Source of the DNA: Pseudomonas fluorescens
GTDB taxonomy: Bacteria > Pseudomonadota > Gammaproteobacteria > Pseudomonadales > Pseudomonadaceae
Direction of reading: 5' to 3'
Assembly: GCF_001307275.1 (NCBI RefSeq)
Contig: NZ_CP012831.1
Coordinates: 4,146,501-4,210,500, forward strand
DNA: 64,000 bases
Position numbers and translations under genes: made by a program. Below the pieces are notes generated by a model that ran no database searches, was not told the origin of the DNA, and saw only the letters and a list, made by a program, of their open reading frames with translations. Positions 1-9,328 of this stretch are shown here, one piece after another (position 1 is the first letter of the stretch; each line of letters starts with the position of its first letter).

Positions 1-843
1 CTGGCGGTATTTCTGGGCTGGGTCCTGGCCCGCCGGGTGATGGCGCCCGTGGTTCGTCTGGCCCGGCAAGTGCGTCATCGCGATCAGCTTCTGGGGCTCG
101 CGCCGCCGCTGGCCCCGGACTATGCCGCCGATGAGGTGGGTGAACTGGCGGTGGCGTTCGACGCCACACTGGGGCGTTTGCGCCAGGCCTTGACCCGCGA
201 GCGGTTGTTTACCAGCGACGTGAGCCACGAATTGCGCACACCGTTGATGGTCCTGGCGACCTCGTGTGAGTTGCTGTTGGAAAACCCGGCGCTGGATCCG
301 CGCGGGCGTACCCAGGTCGAGCGCATCAATCGGGCCAGTGAAGAGATGCGCGAGCTGGTGCAGACCTTCCTGATGCTCGCCAGGGCCGAGCGTGAAGACA
401 ACGGCATGTCGCCTCGGCTGACCCTGGGGCAGGTGGCCGAGAACCTCCTTGGCGTATGGCGTGTGCCCATCGAATCCAAAGGCCTGACGCTGATCTTCGA
501 ACCTGGGCAAACCGTCGACACCCTGTATAACGCCACGTTCCTGACGGCCGTGATGGGCAATCTGTTGCGTAACGCCCTGCACTACACCGACCAGGGATTC
601 ATCCGCCTTTCGCTGACCACCACCGGATTCGTGGTCGAGGACAGCGGCGTGGGGATCCCGGAGGAGAAGCGCGAAGCGATGTTCGAACCGTTCGTGCGCG
701 GTAACGAAAAACGCGGCGAGGGCTTGGGATTGGGCTTGTCCCTGGTGCAGCGCATTTGCGAAAACCAGGGCTGGACAGTCAGCCTCAGTACGATGGAGCC
801 CAATGGTTGCCATTTCGAAGTGGAATTGAATCCAAAGGGCTAA
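1..843 (+). CDS. colS: Sensor histidine kinase ColS, 3' part
   Basis: The reading frame is open from the first base, so the N-terminal sensor and at least one membrane segment lie outside the window. What is visible is the end of a transmembrane helix, a HAMP-like linker, the H-box (SHELRTPL, about residue 77 of the visible part), an N-box (NLLRNALHYT) and glycine boxes (EDSGVGIP, GEGLGLGLS), so it is a complete class I kinase core. The assignment to ColS rests on context. In Pseudomonas, colR-colS is followed by a 222-residue methyltransferase ORF (orf222) and inaA, which is the order and size seen here. ColRS responds to metals and keeps the outer membrane intact. The family is certain; the name depends on synteny. 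Confidence 0.85.
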   Translation: MAVFLGWVLARRVMAPVVRLARQVRHRDQLLGLAPPLAPDYAADEVGELAVAFDATLGRLRQALTRERLFTSDVSHELRTPLMVLATSCELLLENPALDPRGRTQVERINRASEEMRELVQTFLMLARAEREDNGMSPRLTLGQVAENLLGVWRVPIESKGLTLIFEPGQTVDTLYNATFLTAVMGNLLRNALHYTDQGFIRLSLTTTGFVVEDSGVGIPEEKREAMFEPFVRGNEKRGEGLGLGLSLVQRICENQGWTVSLSTMEPNGCHFEVELNPKG

Positions 844-956
844 GCCCCTCTGTTGAAAAGTCTTGTAAATATTGGAGCGTTTACCTGACTTTATTTTCAC
901 AAAGGCATGACATTCCGATTCATAAGGTGGGCCGATCAGTCATCGAGGCCCACCTA

Positions 957-1625
957 ATGTCCAAACCCATCAAGCTGGAATTTTCTGAAAAATACGACGA
1001 GCAGCACGCCAGGGAATATTTTCATAAGCATCGCCGTGGCTTGAGTCGCCGTCTTTCCAACCAGCGAGACCAACAACTGGCCCGGCGTGCATTGGCCCTC
1101 GTCGGAGACCCCGGTCTGGTCCTGGACCTGCCCTGCGGTGCCGGGCGCTTCTGGTCTTTGTTGGCCGAAAAGCCGAACCGAGTCATCATCGGCGCCGACA
1201 ATTCCGAGGCCATGCTCAGTACTGCATTGGAGGCCCAACCGACCGATGTGGTGAAACGGGTACGGCCCTTGCACACTTCTGCGTTCGACATCGCCTTGCC
1301 TGATAACGCCGTCGACAGTATTTTTTGTATGCGTTTGTTGCATCACATCGGTGAACCCGCGCATCGATTGGCGATTCTGAAGGAATTCGAGCGTGTCAGC
1401 CGTGACAGCGTGATCGTTTCATTGTGGGTCGATGGCAATTTCAAGGCCTGGAAACGCAAGCGTCTGGAGCGCACCCGTGGGCAGAAAGACTACCAGAATC
1501 GATTTGTGTTACCGACAGATACAGTAGAGGAAGAGTTTCGACAGGCTGGGTTTCGCATTCAGGAACGGCTGGATTTCCTACCGCTCTATGCCATGTGGCG
1601 AGTTTATGTATTACGCAAGAGGTAA
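957..1625 (+). CDS. Class I SAM-dependent methyltransferase (Orf222 type)
   Basis: The protein has 222 residues. A SAM-binding motif I is visible near residue 52 (LVLDLPCGAGRFW), followed by the acidic end of strand 2 (IGADNSEAML) and a post-I region typical of class I Rossmann methyltransferases. The ATG at 957 was chosen because the longer frame starts inside colS, and because 222 residues matches orf222 known downstream of colS in Pseudomonas. Substrate unknown. It lies 113 bp after colS and just before the InaA-like kinase, so an envelope or lipid role is plausible but only inferred. Confidence 0.85.
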   Translation: MSKPIKLEFSEKYDEQHAREYFHKHRRGLSRRLSNQRDQQLARRALALVGDPGLVLDLPCGAGRFWSLLAEKPNRVIIGADNSEAMLSTALEAQPTDVVKRVRPLHTSAFDIALPDNAVDSIFCMRLLHHIGEPAHRLAILKEFERVSRDSVIVSLWVDGNFKAWKRKRLERTRGQKDYQNRFVLPTDTVEEEFRQAGFRIQERLDFLPLYAMWRVYVLRKR

Positions 1626-1629
1626 GAGC

Positions 1630-2340
1630 ATGGTTGTGCAGGCAGTAGAGACAACTGGCATTTCCCGCAACAGCTTCGAACATTTTTGGAACCAGCAAGG
1701 TGAGTGGGTGGAAGAACCCAACGTGCGACGTGGCGGTGAAAGCGGCGTGCAGCGGATCAACAGCAACGACGGCGAGCTGTTGTATGCCAAGCGTCAAACG
1801 GGGCACATTTATCGCAGTTGGTTGTATCCGCTCGGTCGACCGACCGTGCTGCGTGAGCAAGACGCGTTGCTGGCGTTGACCCAGTTGAATGTCCGCGTGC
1901 CAGAGCTGATCTTTTGTGGTGCCCAGCGTGACCCCGACCACAAGTGGCGTGCGCTGTTAGTGACCCATGCGCTGGAAGGCTTCGAGGAGATCGAGCATTG
2001 GTATGCCGGCGGCGGACGTGAGCGCCATGGCGAAGCGGTGCATGATCAAATCCTCCAGGCCCTGGCTGAGAACCTGGCCCGCATGCACAAGGGCCGTTGG
2101 CAGCATGGCTGCCTCTACATCAAGCATGTTTTTGTGCGGGTGACAGGAGAGGGCGAAGCGGCCAAGGCCGAAGTGGCCCTGCTGGATCTGGAGAAATGTC
2201 GCCAGCGTCTGACTGCCCGGCGTGCGGCCTCCCATGACCTGAAGCAACTGCGGCGCCATTCGTCGTTCAGCGATGTTGATTGGAAAAAATTCGTCTACTT
2301 TTATGAGGCGGCGTTTGGCAGCGCTATCAAAGGTTTATAG
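1630..2340 (+). CDS. inaA: InaA-type lipopolysaccharide kinase family protein
   Basis: 236 residues starting at the ATG four bases after the methyltransferase stop; an in-frame upstream ATG lies inside that gene and was not used. The protein resembles the LPS core heptose kinase/InaA family: an ATP-binding N-lobe (LYAKRQ), then a catalytic loop (HGCLYIKHVFV, near residue 157) and a metal-binding DLE (ALLDLEKCR). It is probably a cytoplasmic small-molecule or LPS kinase. Members of this family are induced by weak acids and are linked to ColRS-dependent envelope upkeep in Pseudomonas. It appears to be co-transcribed with the methyltransferase and with the small ORF that follows 2 bp later. Confidence 0.85.
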   Translation: MVVQAVETTGISRNSFEHFWNQQGEWVEEPNVRRGGESGVQRINSNDGELLYAKRQTGHIYRSWLYPLGRPTVLREQDALLALTQLNVRVPELIFCGAQRDPDHKWRALLVTHALEGFEEIEHWYAGGGRERHGEAVHDQILQALAENLARMHKGRWQHGCLYIKHVFVRVTGEGEAAKAEVALLDLEKCRQRLTARRAASHDLKQLRRHSSFSDVDWKKFVYFYEAAFGSAIKGL

Positions 2341-2342
2341 CC

Positions 2343-2570
2343 ATGAAACTAGAAATTGCTAGAGGTTTGTTTTTAGTCGGAGCCCTGGCAGTTGCGTCAA
2401 TGGCGGTGGCTGTATGGGAACAGCCACGCTCGCAGATCCTCAGTGCCTCCAGTGAGGGGGCGCATTGTCCCCTGCCGCGTGTGGCAAAGGCGAGCGAAGC
2501 GATCCGACCGGACGATGATCTGCTGCTGTTCATGTTCAGCCTGTCCCAGGGGATGAGGCCTCAGAGTTGA
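2343..2570 (+). CDS. Small exported protein, unknown function
   Basis: 75 residues, starting 2 bp after the inaA stop, with an AAAGG ribosome site inside the end of inaA, so it looks translationally coupled. Residues 1-24 form a hydrophobic signal or anchor segment (GLFLVGALAVASMAVAVW); the rest is short, with one cysteine and no domain I recognise. A strong terminator follows directly, which fits its being the last gene of the colS-orf222-inaA transcript. Being real is likely from position and signal-like start; its function is unknown. Confidence 0.6.
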   Translation: MKLEIARGLFLVGALAVASMAVAVWEQPRSQILSASSEGAHCPLPRVAKASEAIRPDDDLLLFMFSLSQGMRPQS

Positions 2571-2583
2571 ACATCACGAAGCC

Positions 2584-2615
2584 AAAAAGGCCTCGCTTGT
2601 GCGAGGCCTTTTTTT
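2584..2615 (+). terminator. Rho-independent terminator after the colS-inaA unit
   Basis: A GC-rich hairpin (AAGGCCTCGC, TTGT loop, GCGAGGCCTT) is followed by a run of seven T. It ends the plus-strand operon. Confidence 0.9.
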
Positions 2616-2647
2616 CTGCCGCAATCACCAGTCGAGCACTAAAACCT

Positions 2648-2761
2648 GTGGTGAGGGAGCTTGCTCCCCTGGACCGCGAAGCGGTCCCAATCGATTGCTC
2701 AGGTAGCCTTGGCGCATTGACGACGGCTTCGCAGCCGAGCGGGAGCAAGCTCCCTCGCCAC
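2648..2761. repeat. REP doublet, family A (inverted pair)
   Basis: Two copies of the GTGGCGAGGGAGCTTGCTCC family face each other across about 70 bp. The left copy is slightly diverged (GTGGTGAGGG). It lies between the colS-unit terminator and the convergent mexW. Confidence 0.85.
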
Positions 2762-2791
2762 AAAAACTATCCTGTTCCCTTCTGGCCGCCT

Positions 2792-5700
2792 TCAGGGTTT
2801 ATCGGGTTTGGCCAGCAGTGTGTAGACGCAGGGCAGCACAAACAGGGTGAACAAGGTGCCAATCGACATGCCCGTGGCGATCACCGTGCCGATGTCGAAG
2901 CGGCTCACTGCCCCGGCGCCTGTGGCGAAGATGAGCGGCACCATGCCGAACACCATCGCCGCGGTGGTCATCAGCACCGGTCGCAGACGAATCGACGCGG
3001 CTTGTTCCACGGCTTCGCGCGGCGACAGGTTCTGTTCCCTGCGCAACTGGTTGGCGAACTCGACAATCAGGATCCCGTGCTTGCTGATCAGGCCGATCAA
3101 CGTCACCAGGCCCACCTGGGTATAGATGTTCATGCTCGACCAGCCGAGGAACAGCGGAATCAGGGCGCCGCAGATGGACAACGGCACGGTCACCAGGATC
3201 ACCAGCGGATCCCGGAAGCTTTCGAACTGCGCGGCCAGCACCAGGAAGATAATCGCCAGGGCCAGGGCAAAGGTCACCCATAACGCGCTGCCCTCCTGTA
3301 CGAATTGGCGTGAAGCCCCCGCGTAATCGAAGGCGAACCCCACCGGCGCTTCCTCCCGGGCGATCTGGCGGACGGTCTCGATGGCCTCGCCCATGCTCAC
3401 GATGGGAAAGCCTGAAATCGTCACCGCATTGAGCTGCTGGAACTGGTTCAGTTGTCGCGGCCGCGCCCGGTCGCTGACCTTGATCAGGGTCGATAGCGGT
3501 AGCGATTCACCCTTGGCATTTTTCACGTAGTAATTGTTCAGCCAGTCCGGGTTGTCCCGGAACGGCCGTTCGACCTGGGCGATGACCTTGTAGCTGCGGC
3601 CTTCGAGGGTGAAGCGATTGATCTCCGATTCCCCCAGCAGCGTCGCCAGGGTGCCGCCCAGGTCCTGCATGGAAACGCCCATCTGGGCGGCCTTGGCGCG
3701 ATCGATATCCACCACGACTTCTGGCTTGTCGAACGCAAGGTCGATGTCCATGAAGGCGAATTTGCCGGATTCCAATGCGCGCTTTTTGACCCGGTCGGCA
3801 ACCTCCAGCAGCGTTGCGTAGTCCTTCGGGGAGTTGATGACGAACGCGAACGGCAAGCCTTCGCCGGTGCCCGGCAGCGAGGGCAGGTTGAAGCCGAAGA
3901 TCTGCAAGCCAGGCACGCTTTCCAGCTTGGCCTGCACCTCGGGCAGGATTTCCATCTGGGTGCGGTCGCGTTCGTTCCAGGGCTTGAGCAGGAAGCCGCC
4001 GATGCCCGACTGCACGCCGTTGTAGCCATTGATCTGGAAGGAGGAGTAGTACTCCGGGAACTCCTTGAAAATGGTAATGAAGTGATCGGTATAGGTGTTC
4101 AGGTAGTCGAGGTTGGTGGGCTGCGGGGCGTTGGCCATCATGAAGATGATGCCCTGGTCCTCGTCGGGGGCCAGTTCGGACTTGCTGAACATGACCAGCA
4201 CCGGGATCAGCAGCAGCACGATCACCGCGAACACCAGCACCACCGGCCGGGTGTTGAGCGTGCCATGGAGCATGCGCTGGTAACGGCTCTTCAAGCGTTC
4301 GAAGAGCGTGTCCAGCCGATGGGCCAGCCCCGAGGGGTTCTCATCGTGACGCAGGAGCAGGGCGCACATCATGGGCGACAGGGTCAGGGCGACGATCCCG
4401 GAGATCACCACCGCGCCAGCCAGGGTCAAGGCGAACTCCTTGAACAAGGCGCCCGTCAGGCCCTCGAGCAGGCCGATCGGTGCATACACCGCCGCCAGGG
4501 TGATGGTCATCGAGACCACCGGCATGGCGATTTCCCGGGCACCTTCTATCGCGGCGTCGAACGGGGTCTTGCCTTCCTCGATGTGCCGGTGAATGTTTTC
4601 CACCACCACGATGGCGTCGTCCACCACCAGGCCGATGGCGAGCACCATGGCCAGCAGCGTCAGCAGGTTCATCGAGTAGCCCATCAACTGCATGAAGAAC
4701 ATCACGCCGATCATCGACAGCGGGATGGTCACTACCGGGATGATCACCGAACGCAGGGCACCGAGGAACAGGAACACCACGACGATGACGATCAGCACCG
4801 CCTCGAACAGGGTTTTCACCACCTCGTCGAGGGAAGCCTGGATAAACAGGGTAGCGTCGTAGGCGATCTCGGCCTTGAGGTTGGTCGGCAGTTGCGCCTC
4901 CATCTCCGGCATGATCTTGCGCACTTCCTTGATCACATCCAGCGGGTTCGCGCCCGGCGTGGCCTTGATCCCGATGTACACCGAAGGCGTGCCACCAAAG
5001 GAGCTGATGGTGTCGTAGTTCTCGGCGCCCATTTCCACGCGGGCCACGTCCCGCAGCAACACACGGCTGTCGCCGTCGGTCTTGAGCGGGATCGCGGCGA
5101 AGGCCTCGGCGGACTTGAGTTCGGTGTTGGCGTTGATGCTGGTGACGACGTATTCGCCTTTCACTTCACCGGCGGCGGAGAGGAAGTTGTGCTGGCGCAC
5201 GGCATTGGTCACGTCGGCGGCGGTCAGGCCGAAGCCGGCGAGCTTGACCGGGTCCAGCCACAGGCGCATGGCGAAGACCTGGTTGCCGAGGATCTCCGCC
5301 TCGGCCATGCCGGGCAGTGTCGCCAGCTTGGGCTGGACCACCCGTGACAGGTAGTCGGTGATCTGCGGGTTGTTCAGTTCCTTGCTGAAGAAGCTGATGT
5401 ACATCAGCGCCGAGGCATCGGCGGCCTCGCGGCTGAGGACCGGGTCCTCGGCATCCTGGGGCAACTGGTTCTTGACCTCGTTGGCCTTGGCCAGCAGTTC
5501 GGTAAAGAGCCGGTCGCTGTTGGAGCCGATGCGGGCATAGACCGAAATCACCGAGAAGTTCTGGCGACTGACCGAGGTCATGTAGTCGATGCCCTCGGCA
5601 CTGGCCAGGCTCTGCTGCATCGGTTGGGTGATGTAGCCCTGGATGGTCTCGGCGTTGGCCCCGGGGTAGGCGGTGGTCACTGTGATCAGGGCGTTTTCCA

Positions 5701-5818
5701 TTTGTGGATACTGGCGCAGGGGCAGCTTGCTCCAGGCCTGGAAGCCCAGCAGTACGATCAACAGGCTGACCACGGTGGCGAGCACCGGACGACGGATGAA
5801 CGGATCGGTAAAAGCCAT
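2792..5818 (-). CDS. mexW: RND efflux permease, MexW type
   Basis: 1008 residues with the full RND layout: TM1 at residues 10-30, a large periplasmic loop, TM2-6 with the proton-relay aspartate pair (GLVVDDAIVVVENI, near residue 400), a second periplasmic loop and TM7-12. It is the inner-membrane H+/drug antiporter of a tripartite pump. It follows the adaptor gene by 13 bp, so the two form one operon. No outer-membrane channel gene is adjacent, as for P. aeruginosa mexVW, which uses OprM. The symbol rests on synteny: in P. aeruginosa mexV-mexW sit next to the imelysin/di-heme locus, as here. Confidence 0.8.
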   Translation of the reverse strand: MAFTDPFIRRPVLATVVSLLIVLLGFQAWSKLPLRQYPQMENALITVTTAYPGANAETIQGYITQPMQQSLASAEGIDYMTSVSRQNFSVISVYARIGSNSDRLFTELLAKANEVKNQLPQDAEDPVLSREAADASALMYISFFSKELNNPQITDYLSRVVQPKLATLPGMAEAEILGNQVFAMRLWLDPVKLAGFGLTAADVTNAVRQHNFLSAAGEVKGEYVVTSINANTELKSAEAFAAIPLKTDGDSRVLLRDVARVEMGAENYDTISSFGGTPSVYIGIKATPGANPLDVIKEVRKIMPEMEAQLPTNLKAEIAYDATLFIQASLDEVVKTLFEAVLIVIVVVFLFLGALRSVIIPVVTIPLSMIGVMFFMQLMGYSMNLLTLLAMVLAIGLVVDDAIVVVENIHRHIEEGKTPFDAAIEGAREIAMPVVSMTITLAAVYAPIGLLEGLTGALFKEFALTLAGAVVISGIVALTLSPMMCALLLRHDENPSGLAHRLDTLFERLKSRYQRMLHGTLNTRPVVLVFAVIVLLLIPVLVMFSKSELAPDEDQGIIFMMANAPQPTNLDYLNTYTDHFITIFKEFPEYYSSFQINGYNGVQSGIGGFLLKPWNERDRTQMEILPEVQAKLESVPGLQIFGFNLPSLPGTGEGLPFAFVINSPKDYATLLEVADRVKKRALESGKFAFMDIDLAFDKPEVVVDIDRAKAAQMGVSMQDLGGTLATLLGESEINRFTLEGRSYKVIAQVERPFRDNPDWLNNYYVKNAKGESLPLSTLIKVSDRARPRQLNQFQQLNAVTISGFPIVSMGEAIETVRQIAREEAPVGFAFDYAGASRQFVQEGSALWVTFALALAIIFLVLAAQFESFRDPLVILVTVPLSICGALIPLFLGWSSMNIYTQVGLVTLIGLISKHGILIVEFANQLRREQNLSPREAVEQAASIRLRPVLMTTAAMVFGMVPLIFATGAGAVSRFDIGTVIATGMSIGTLFTLFVLPCVYTLLAKPDKP

Positions 5819-5831
5819 GGGGGTTCCTTGA

Positions 5832-6980
5832 TCAGTCCGCGCGCGGCGTGCTGTTCTGTTCGGTCAGGGTCTTGTCGTCGCTGATGGCGATCGGCGTACC
5901 GTTATCGAGCTTGATCTGGCCGGCGATCACGACTTGTTCGCCGCTCTGCACGCCCTTGGAAACCAGCACTTGGCCGTCGCGTCGCTCGCCGGTTTCAACG
6001 AAACGCCGTTCGGCGATCAGGACGGGCTGGCCCTTGTCGTCTTTCTCGACGGTGCCGTCGGCGGCTTTCTTTTGCGTCACCACGTACATGGAGTTGCCGT
6101 AGAGGGTGTAGGTCACGGCGCTTTCCGGCACGACGATGCCGGCGGCCACGTCCGGCAGGATCACCTGCAGGTTGGCGAACATGCCGGGCAGCAGCTTGCC
6201 GTCGGGGTTGGCCAGGGTGGCGCGCACCAGGACGTTGCGGGTGCTGTCCTCGACCTTGGGGTTGATCGCGCTGATGGTGCCGACGAAGGTCTGCCCGGGA
6301 TAGGCCGAGACGCTGACGTTGACCGATTGGGCTACAGCGAGCCGGGGCACGCTTTGCTCAGGCACGTAGAAGTCCACGTACAGGCTGCTGAGGTCTTGCA
6401 GGGTGGCGATCACCGTGCCACTGGCCAGGTAGTCGCCGACATCCACCTGGCGAATGCCGATGGTGCCGCTGAACGGCGCCAGGATGTGTTTCTTGGCCAG
6501 CGACGCCTTGAGTTGGTTGACCGTGGCCTGGTTCTTCTTCAGTTGCGCCGAGAGCCGGTCGAATTCGCCCTTGGAGATCGCCTGGCTGCCCACCAGCTGT
6601 CGGCCGCGACCGAAATCCACTTGCGACAGGCCCAGGTCGGCCTCGGCGGTTTCCAGCAGGGCGCTTTCGACTTCGCTGTCCAGTTGCAGGAGCGGCTGAC
6701 CAACCTTGACCTTTTGCCCCGACTGGAACTGCACCTTCTGCACGGTCCCGGCGATCTCCAGGCTCAGGTCCACCCCTTGCAGGGCCTTCAGACTGCCCAC
6801 GGTGGGCAGGCGAGCCTGCCAGGGTTGCTGGGCGGCCGTGGCCACGGCGACGCTGATCGGAGGTTTTGGCTCGGAGAACGACTGGATCTCCTGGTAAACG
6901 GAAAAGGCCTTGTAGCCGGCGAGCAACAGCACTACCAGCAGGACAACACCCAACATGATCAGCATGCGGCGTCGCAGCAT
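5832..6980 (-). CDS. mexV: RND efflux periplasmic adaptor, MexV type
   Basis: 382 residues. An N-terminal membrane anchor (residues 5-25), a lipoyl/barrel-sandwich domain split by a coiled-coil hairpin (about 95-170), a beta-barrel domain and a membrane-proximal domain identify the membrane fusion protein that links MexW to an outer-membrane channel. It is the first gene of the pair and lies upstream of mexW. A 155 bp gap separates it from the DUF1513 gene, and that gap holds a terminator-like hairpin, so it probably has its own promoter. Named by synteny. Confidence 0.8.
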   Translation of the reverse strand: MLRRRMLIMLGVVLLVVLLLAGYKAFSVYQEIQSFSEPKPPISVAVATAAQQPWQARLPTVGSLKALQGVDLSLEIAGTVQKVQFQSGQKVKVGQPLLQLDSEVESALLETAEADLGLSQVDFGRGRQLVGSQAISKGEFDRLSAQLKKNQATVNQLKASLAKKHILAPFSGTIGIRQVDVGDYLASGTVIATLQDLSSLYVDFYVPEQSVPRLAVAQSVNVSVSAYPGQTFVGTISAINPKVEDSTRNVLVRATLANPDGKLLPGMFANLQVILPDVAAGIVVPESAVTYTLYGNSMYVVTQKKAADGTVEKDDKGQPVLIAERRFVETGERRDGQVLVSKGVQSGEQVVIAGQIKLDNGTPIAISDDKTLTEQNSTPRAD

Positions 6981-7094
6981 GTTCCACTTCCTTGGAAAAA
7001 AACTGAGAGAAAATACAGATAGGCGGGCACATTACCCTGAGAGTGCGGGCTATTCCAGATGCTGACGGGCCCGTGGTGCGTGGGACTTTTCCGA

Positions 7095-7131
7095 AAAGCA
7101 GGGAGCTTGGCGCCGATGGCGCTTCGCTCCC
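7095..7131 (-). terminator. Hairpin with short T run after the DUF1513 gene
   Basis: Read on the minus strand, GGGAGC and GCTCCC flank an internal GGCGCC-like stem (7101-7131), followed by CTGCTTTT. It probably separates the imelysin locus from mexVW. Confidence 0.5.
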
Positions 7132-7135
7132 TTGT

Positions 7136-8233
7136 TCAGACCAGATGCAAATGGTTGTCCCAGAGCCCTGCCGGCAGATCCAGGGGTTTTGCAACCAGTT
7201 GTGTCTGACGACAATCGTAATAGCGGCAACGTCCTTGGCCCGACGTCACGACAAAACCGTCGGCTACCGCGCCCACGCCGGCACAGTCCGGCAAGGGTGC
7301 ATCCAGGCGGACTTCGCCACTGTCCAGGTCCCAGATGAAGAAGCGGTTGCCGCGCGGGGCGGTCAGGGCCACGAGGCGCAGGTCGCTGTGCACAGCGACG
7401 CTGGCGGTGTAGTGCCCCATGGCCTGCAATTGTTCTTCGGGCACCGGGAATGCCTGGAACGGCTGCCCTGGCCGTTTGATCGCCACCAGTTCCGACGATT
7501 CGTGGGCAGCGCCCATGAACTGCTGGCCGGAGACGATGGTGCCGTCACTGGCGATGCCGAGGTGGCGCACGCTGTTCATCGATTGGGCAAGGGTTTCCTT
7601 GCTCAGCAGGGTGCCATCGCGTTGCATCAGCACCAGGCTCGGTTCCATGGCGTCGAGGTTCATTTCGACCCGGCTTTCGGCCTCGGTGCGAATGCCGCCG
7701 TTGGCCACCACCAGCGTCTCGCCATCGGGCATCCAGGACACCTGGTGAGGGCCGATGCCATGGGTGGATATCTCGCCGCTGTGCACCAGCCGCTCGCCTT
7801 CGAAACGGTAAACGCCCAACAGGCCGCGTCCCGGGTCGGTGGTGTCGTTCTCGGTGGCGTACAGCCATTCGCCGCTGTTATGGATGACCGCGTGGCCGTA
7901 GAAATGCCGGTTCGGCAGCGAGGCGATGGTTTGCAGCAGCGCCCCGTCGCGCAGGTCGATCAAGTAGCTTTCGGTGCCTGGACGACGGGCGACGAACAGC
8001 GCAATCGGCTGCGTCGGGTGATTGATGATGTCATGGCAGCGTTGGCCGACCTGGGTGGCGAACACCCGCGTGCCGTCCAGTCGATAGCCGACGGCGTAGT
8101 GCTTGCCGTCGCCATCGTCCCGTGCCGAAAGCAAGAGTGGGTGCTTGTCCTTTTGCTTGAACAGCGTCCAGCCGCCCAGGGTGACGGCGCCGAGCAGCAA
8201 ACTGCCCAGTGCCAGGACCTGACGTCGAAACAT
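7136..8233 (-). CDS. DUF1513 domain protein, probably periplasmic beta-propeller
   Basis: 365 residues. Residues 1-24 look like an export signal with a positive start (MFRRQVLALGS) and a hydrophobic core. The rest has repeated propeller-like strands and matches DUF1513, a family found next to imelysin-like proteins. In P. aeruginosa the equivalent gene is PA4373, last in the icmP locus. It starts 2 bp after the imelysin stop and is clearly in the same operon. The biochemical role is not known; a link to metal (iron) handling at the cell envelope is inferred from context. Confidence 0.8.
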   Translation of the reverse strand: MFRRQVLALGSLLLGAVTLGGWTLFKQKDKHPLLLSARDDGDGKHYAVGYRLDGTRVFATQVGQRCHDIINHPTQPIALFVARRPGTESYLIDLRDGALLQTIASLPNRHFYGHAVIHNSGEWLYATENDTTDPGRGLLGVYRFEGERLVHSGEISTHGIGPHQVSWMPDGETLVVANGGIRTEAESRVEMNLDAMEPSLVLMQRDGTLLSKETLAQSMNSVRHLGIASDGTIVSGQQFMGAAHESSELVAIKRPGQPFQAFPVPEEQLQAMGHYTASVAVHSDLRLVALTAPRGNRFFIWDLDSGEVRLDAPLPDCAGVGAVADGFVVTSGQGRCRYYDCRQTQLVAKPLDLPAGLWDNHLHLV

Positions 8234-8235
8234 GA

Positions 8236-9300
8236 TCAGTCACCGTCGTTGGCATTGAAGCCCAGTTGAATGCCCAGCGCCTTGGCCAGTTCGCCTTCGT
8301 GCAGGCGATGGACGACGTTGAGGCTGTCGTACAAATCGTTGAGTTGCTGGCGCCCGGCATCGTCGTTGAGCATTTCGGTCAAGGAGCGCTGGCTGCTGGC
8401 GAACAGTTTCAAGGAGGCATCGTAGGCGGCGTCGATCTTGTCCGCCAACGGTTTCTGGTCGCTTGGCAGCAGGCCGCGCAGGCCTTTGTTGTCCACCCCG
8501 GCCCAGACGGTCCTGGCCGCGCTCAGGCTGGCTTCCAGCCCTTGCAACGACGACTGGCTGCGCCAGGCATCGGCCTGGAATGGCTGAGGTACGCCCTTGC
8601 TCTGGCGGCCCATCGGCGTGCCGAGTTTTTTCTTCAGCGTGTCCAGGGCCGTGACCTGCACGCGCAGCAGATCGGCGATGGCCTCGTGGGAGTCGGCATA
8701 GCGCTGGTTGGGGAACTTGCTCATCTGGGCGAGCATGCCGTCGTTGGCGTTCCAGCCCGACAGGATCTCTTCGGCCAGTTGTTTCTGGCGTTCGCCGATG
8801 GCGGTGAGCAGCGGGCAGTACTTGGCTTTCTGGGCGCTGTCGGCCATGTCGATTTTCGCGTCGAACAGCAGGTATTCGTAGGCCGAGAGCCCTTGTACGA
8901 CAACGCTGGACTTGGCCAGGCCGGCGGCGTCGATCTGTGGCTGGCTGTTGACCAGTTGCTCGACCTGGCGACCCACCAGGTTTTTCTTGTCCGGCCAGAA
9001 CTGCACCTGCCAGGCGCGGTTGCCCTCGGCCAGCGGGCCGATCAACAGGGGTTGCAACTCGGCCCAGGCTTTTTGCGCCTTGAGGAAGTCGGCGCGGGCG
9101 GTGTCCAGGTTTTCCTTGCCTTGGCAGAACGCCAGGGCGCTGGTTGCCAGTTGCCGGTCGGCGTCGACCCAGCGGCTGTAGGTCGGCAGGATCACCTGCT
9201 TGGCGATGGCGGCCGAGGTGACCGCTTGCGGGTCCTGGGGCGAGCAGGCACCCAGGGCGAGGGCGGCGAGGCTGGTGAACAACAGCTTGGGACGGAACAT
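8236..9300 (-). CDS. Imelysin-family lipoprotein
   Basis: 354 residues. A lipobox (ALGAC, residues 15-19) marks it as a lipoprotein. The sequence has the imelysin-peptidase/ICMP helical fold signature, including the GxHxxE-like region replaced by GLSAYEYLLFD near residue 135. Imelysin-like proteins are linked to iron uptake and are often Fur-controlled. It sits between the di-heme cytochrome and the DUF1513 gene, 28 bp after the former. Proteolytic activity is doubtful in many members; binding of metal or haem protein partners is equally possible. Confidence 0.8.
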   Translation of the reverse strand: MFRPKLLFTSLAALALGACSPQDPQAVTSAAIAKQVILPTYSRWVDADRQLATSALAFCQGKENLDTARADFLKAQKAWAELQPLLIGPLAEGNRAWQVQFWPDKKNLVGRQVEQLVNSQPQIDAAGLAKSSVVVQGLSAYEYLLFDAKIDMADSAQKAKYCPLLTAIGERQKQLAEEILSGWNANDGMLAQMSKFPNQRYADSHEAIADLLRVQVTALDTLKKKLGTPMGRQSKGVPQPFQADAWRSQSSLQGLEASLSAARTVWAGVDNKGLRGLLPSDQKPLADKIDAAYDASLKLFASSQRSLTEMLNDDAGRQQLNDLYDSLNVVHRLHEGELAKALGIQLGFNANDGD

Positions 9301-9328
9301 GTCAGGCTCCCATTTCTGGAAAAGGCAT

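Noticed and set aside
4082..5347. 421-residue open frame antisense to mexW
   Set aside because: Same artefact: a His/Gln/Gly-rich product opposite a clear RND gene.
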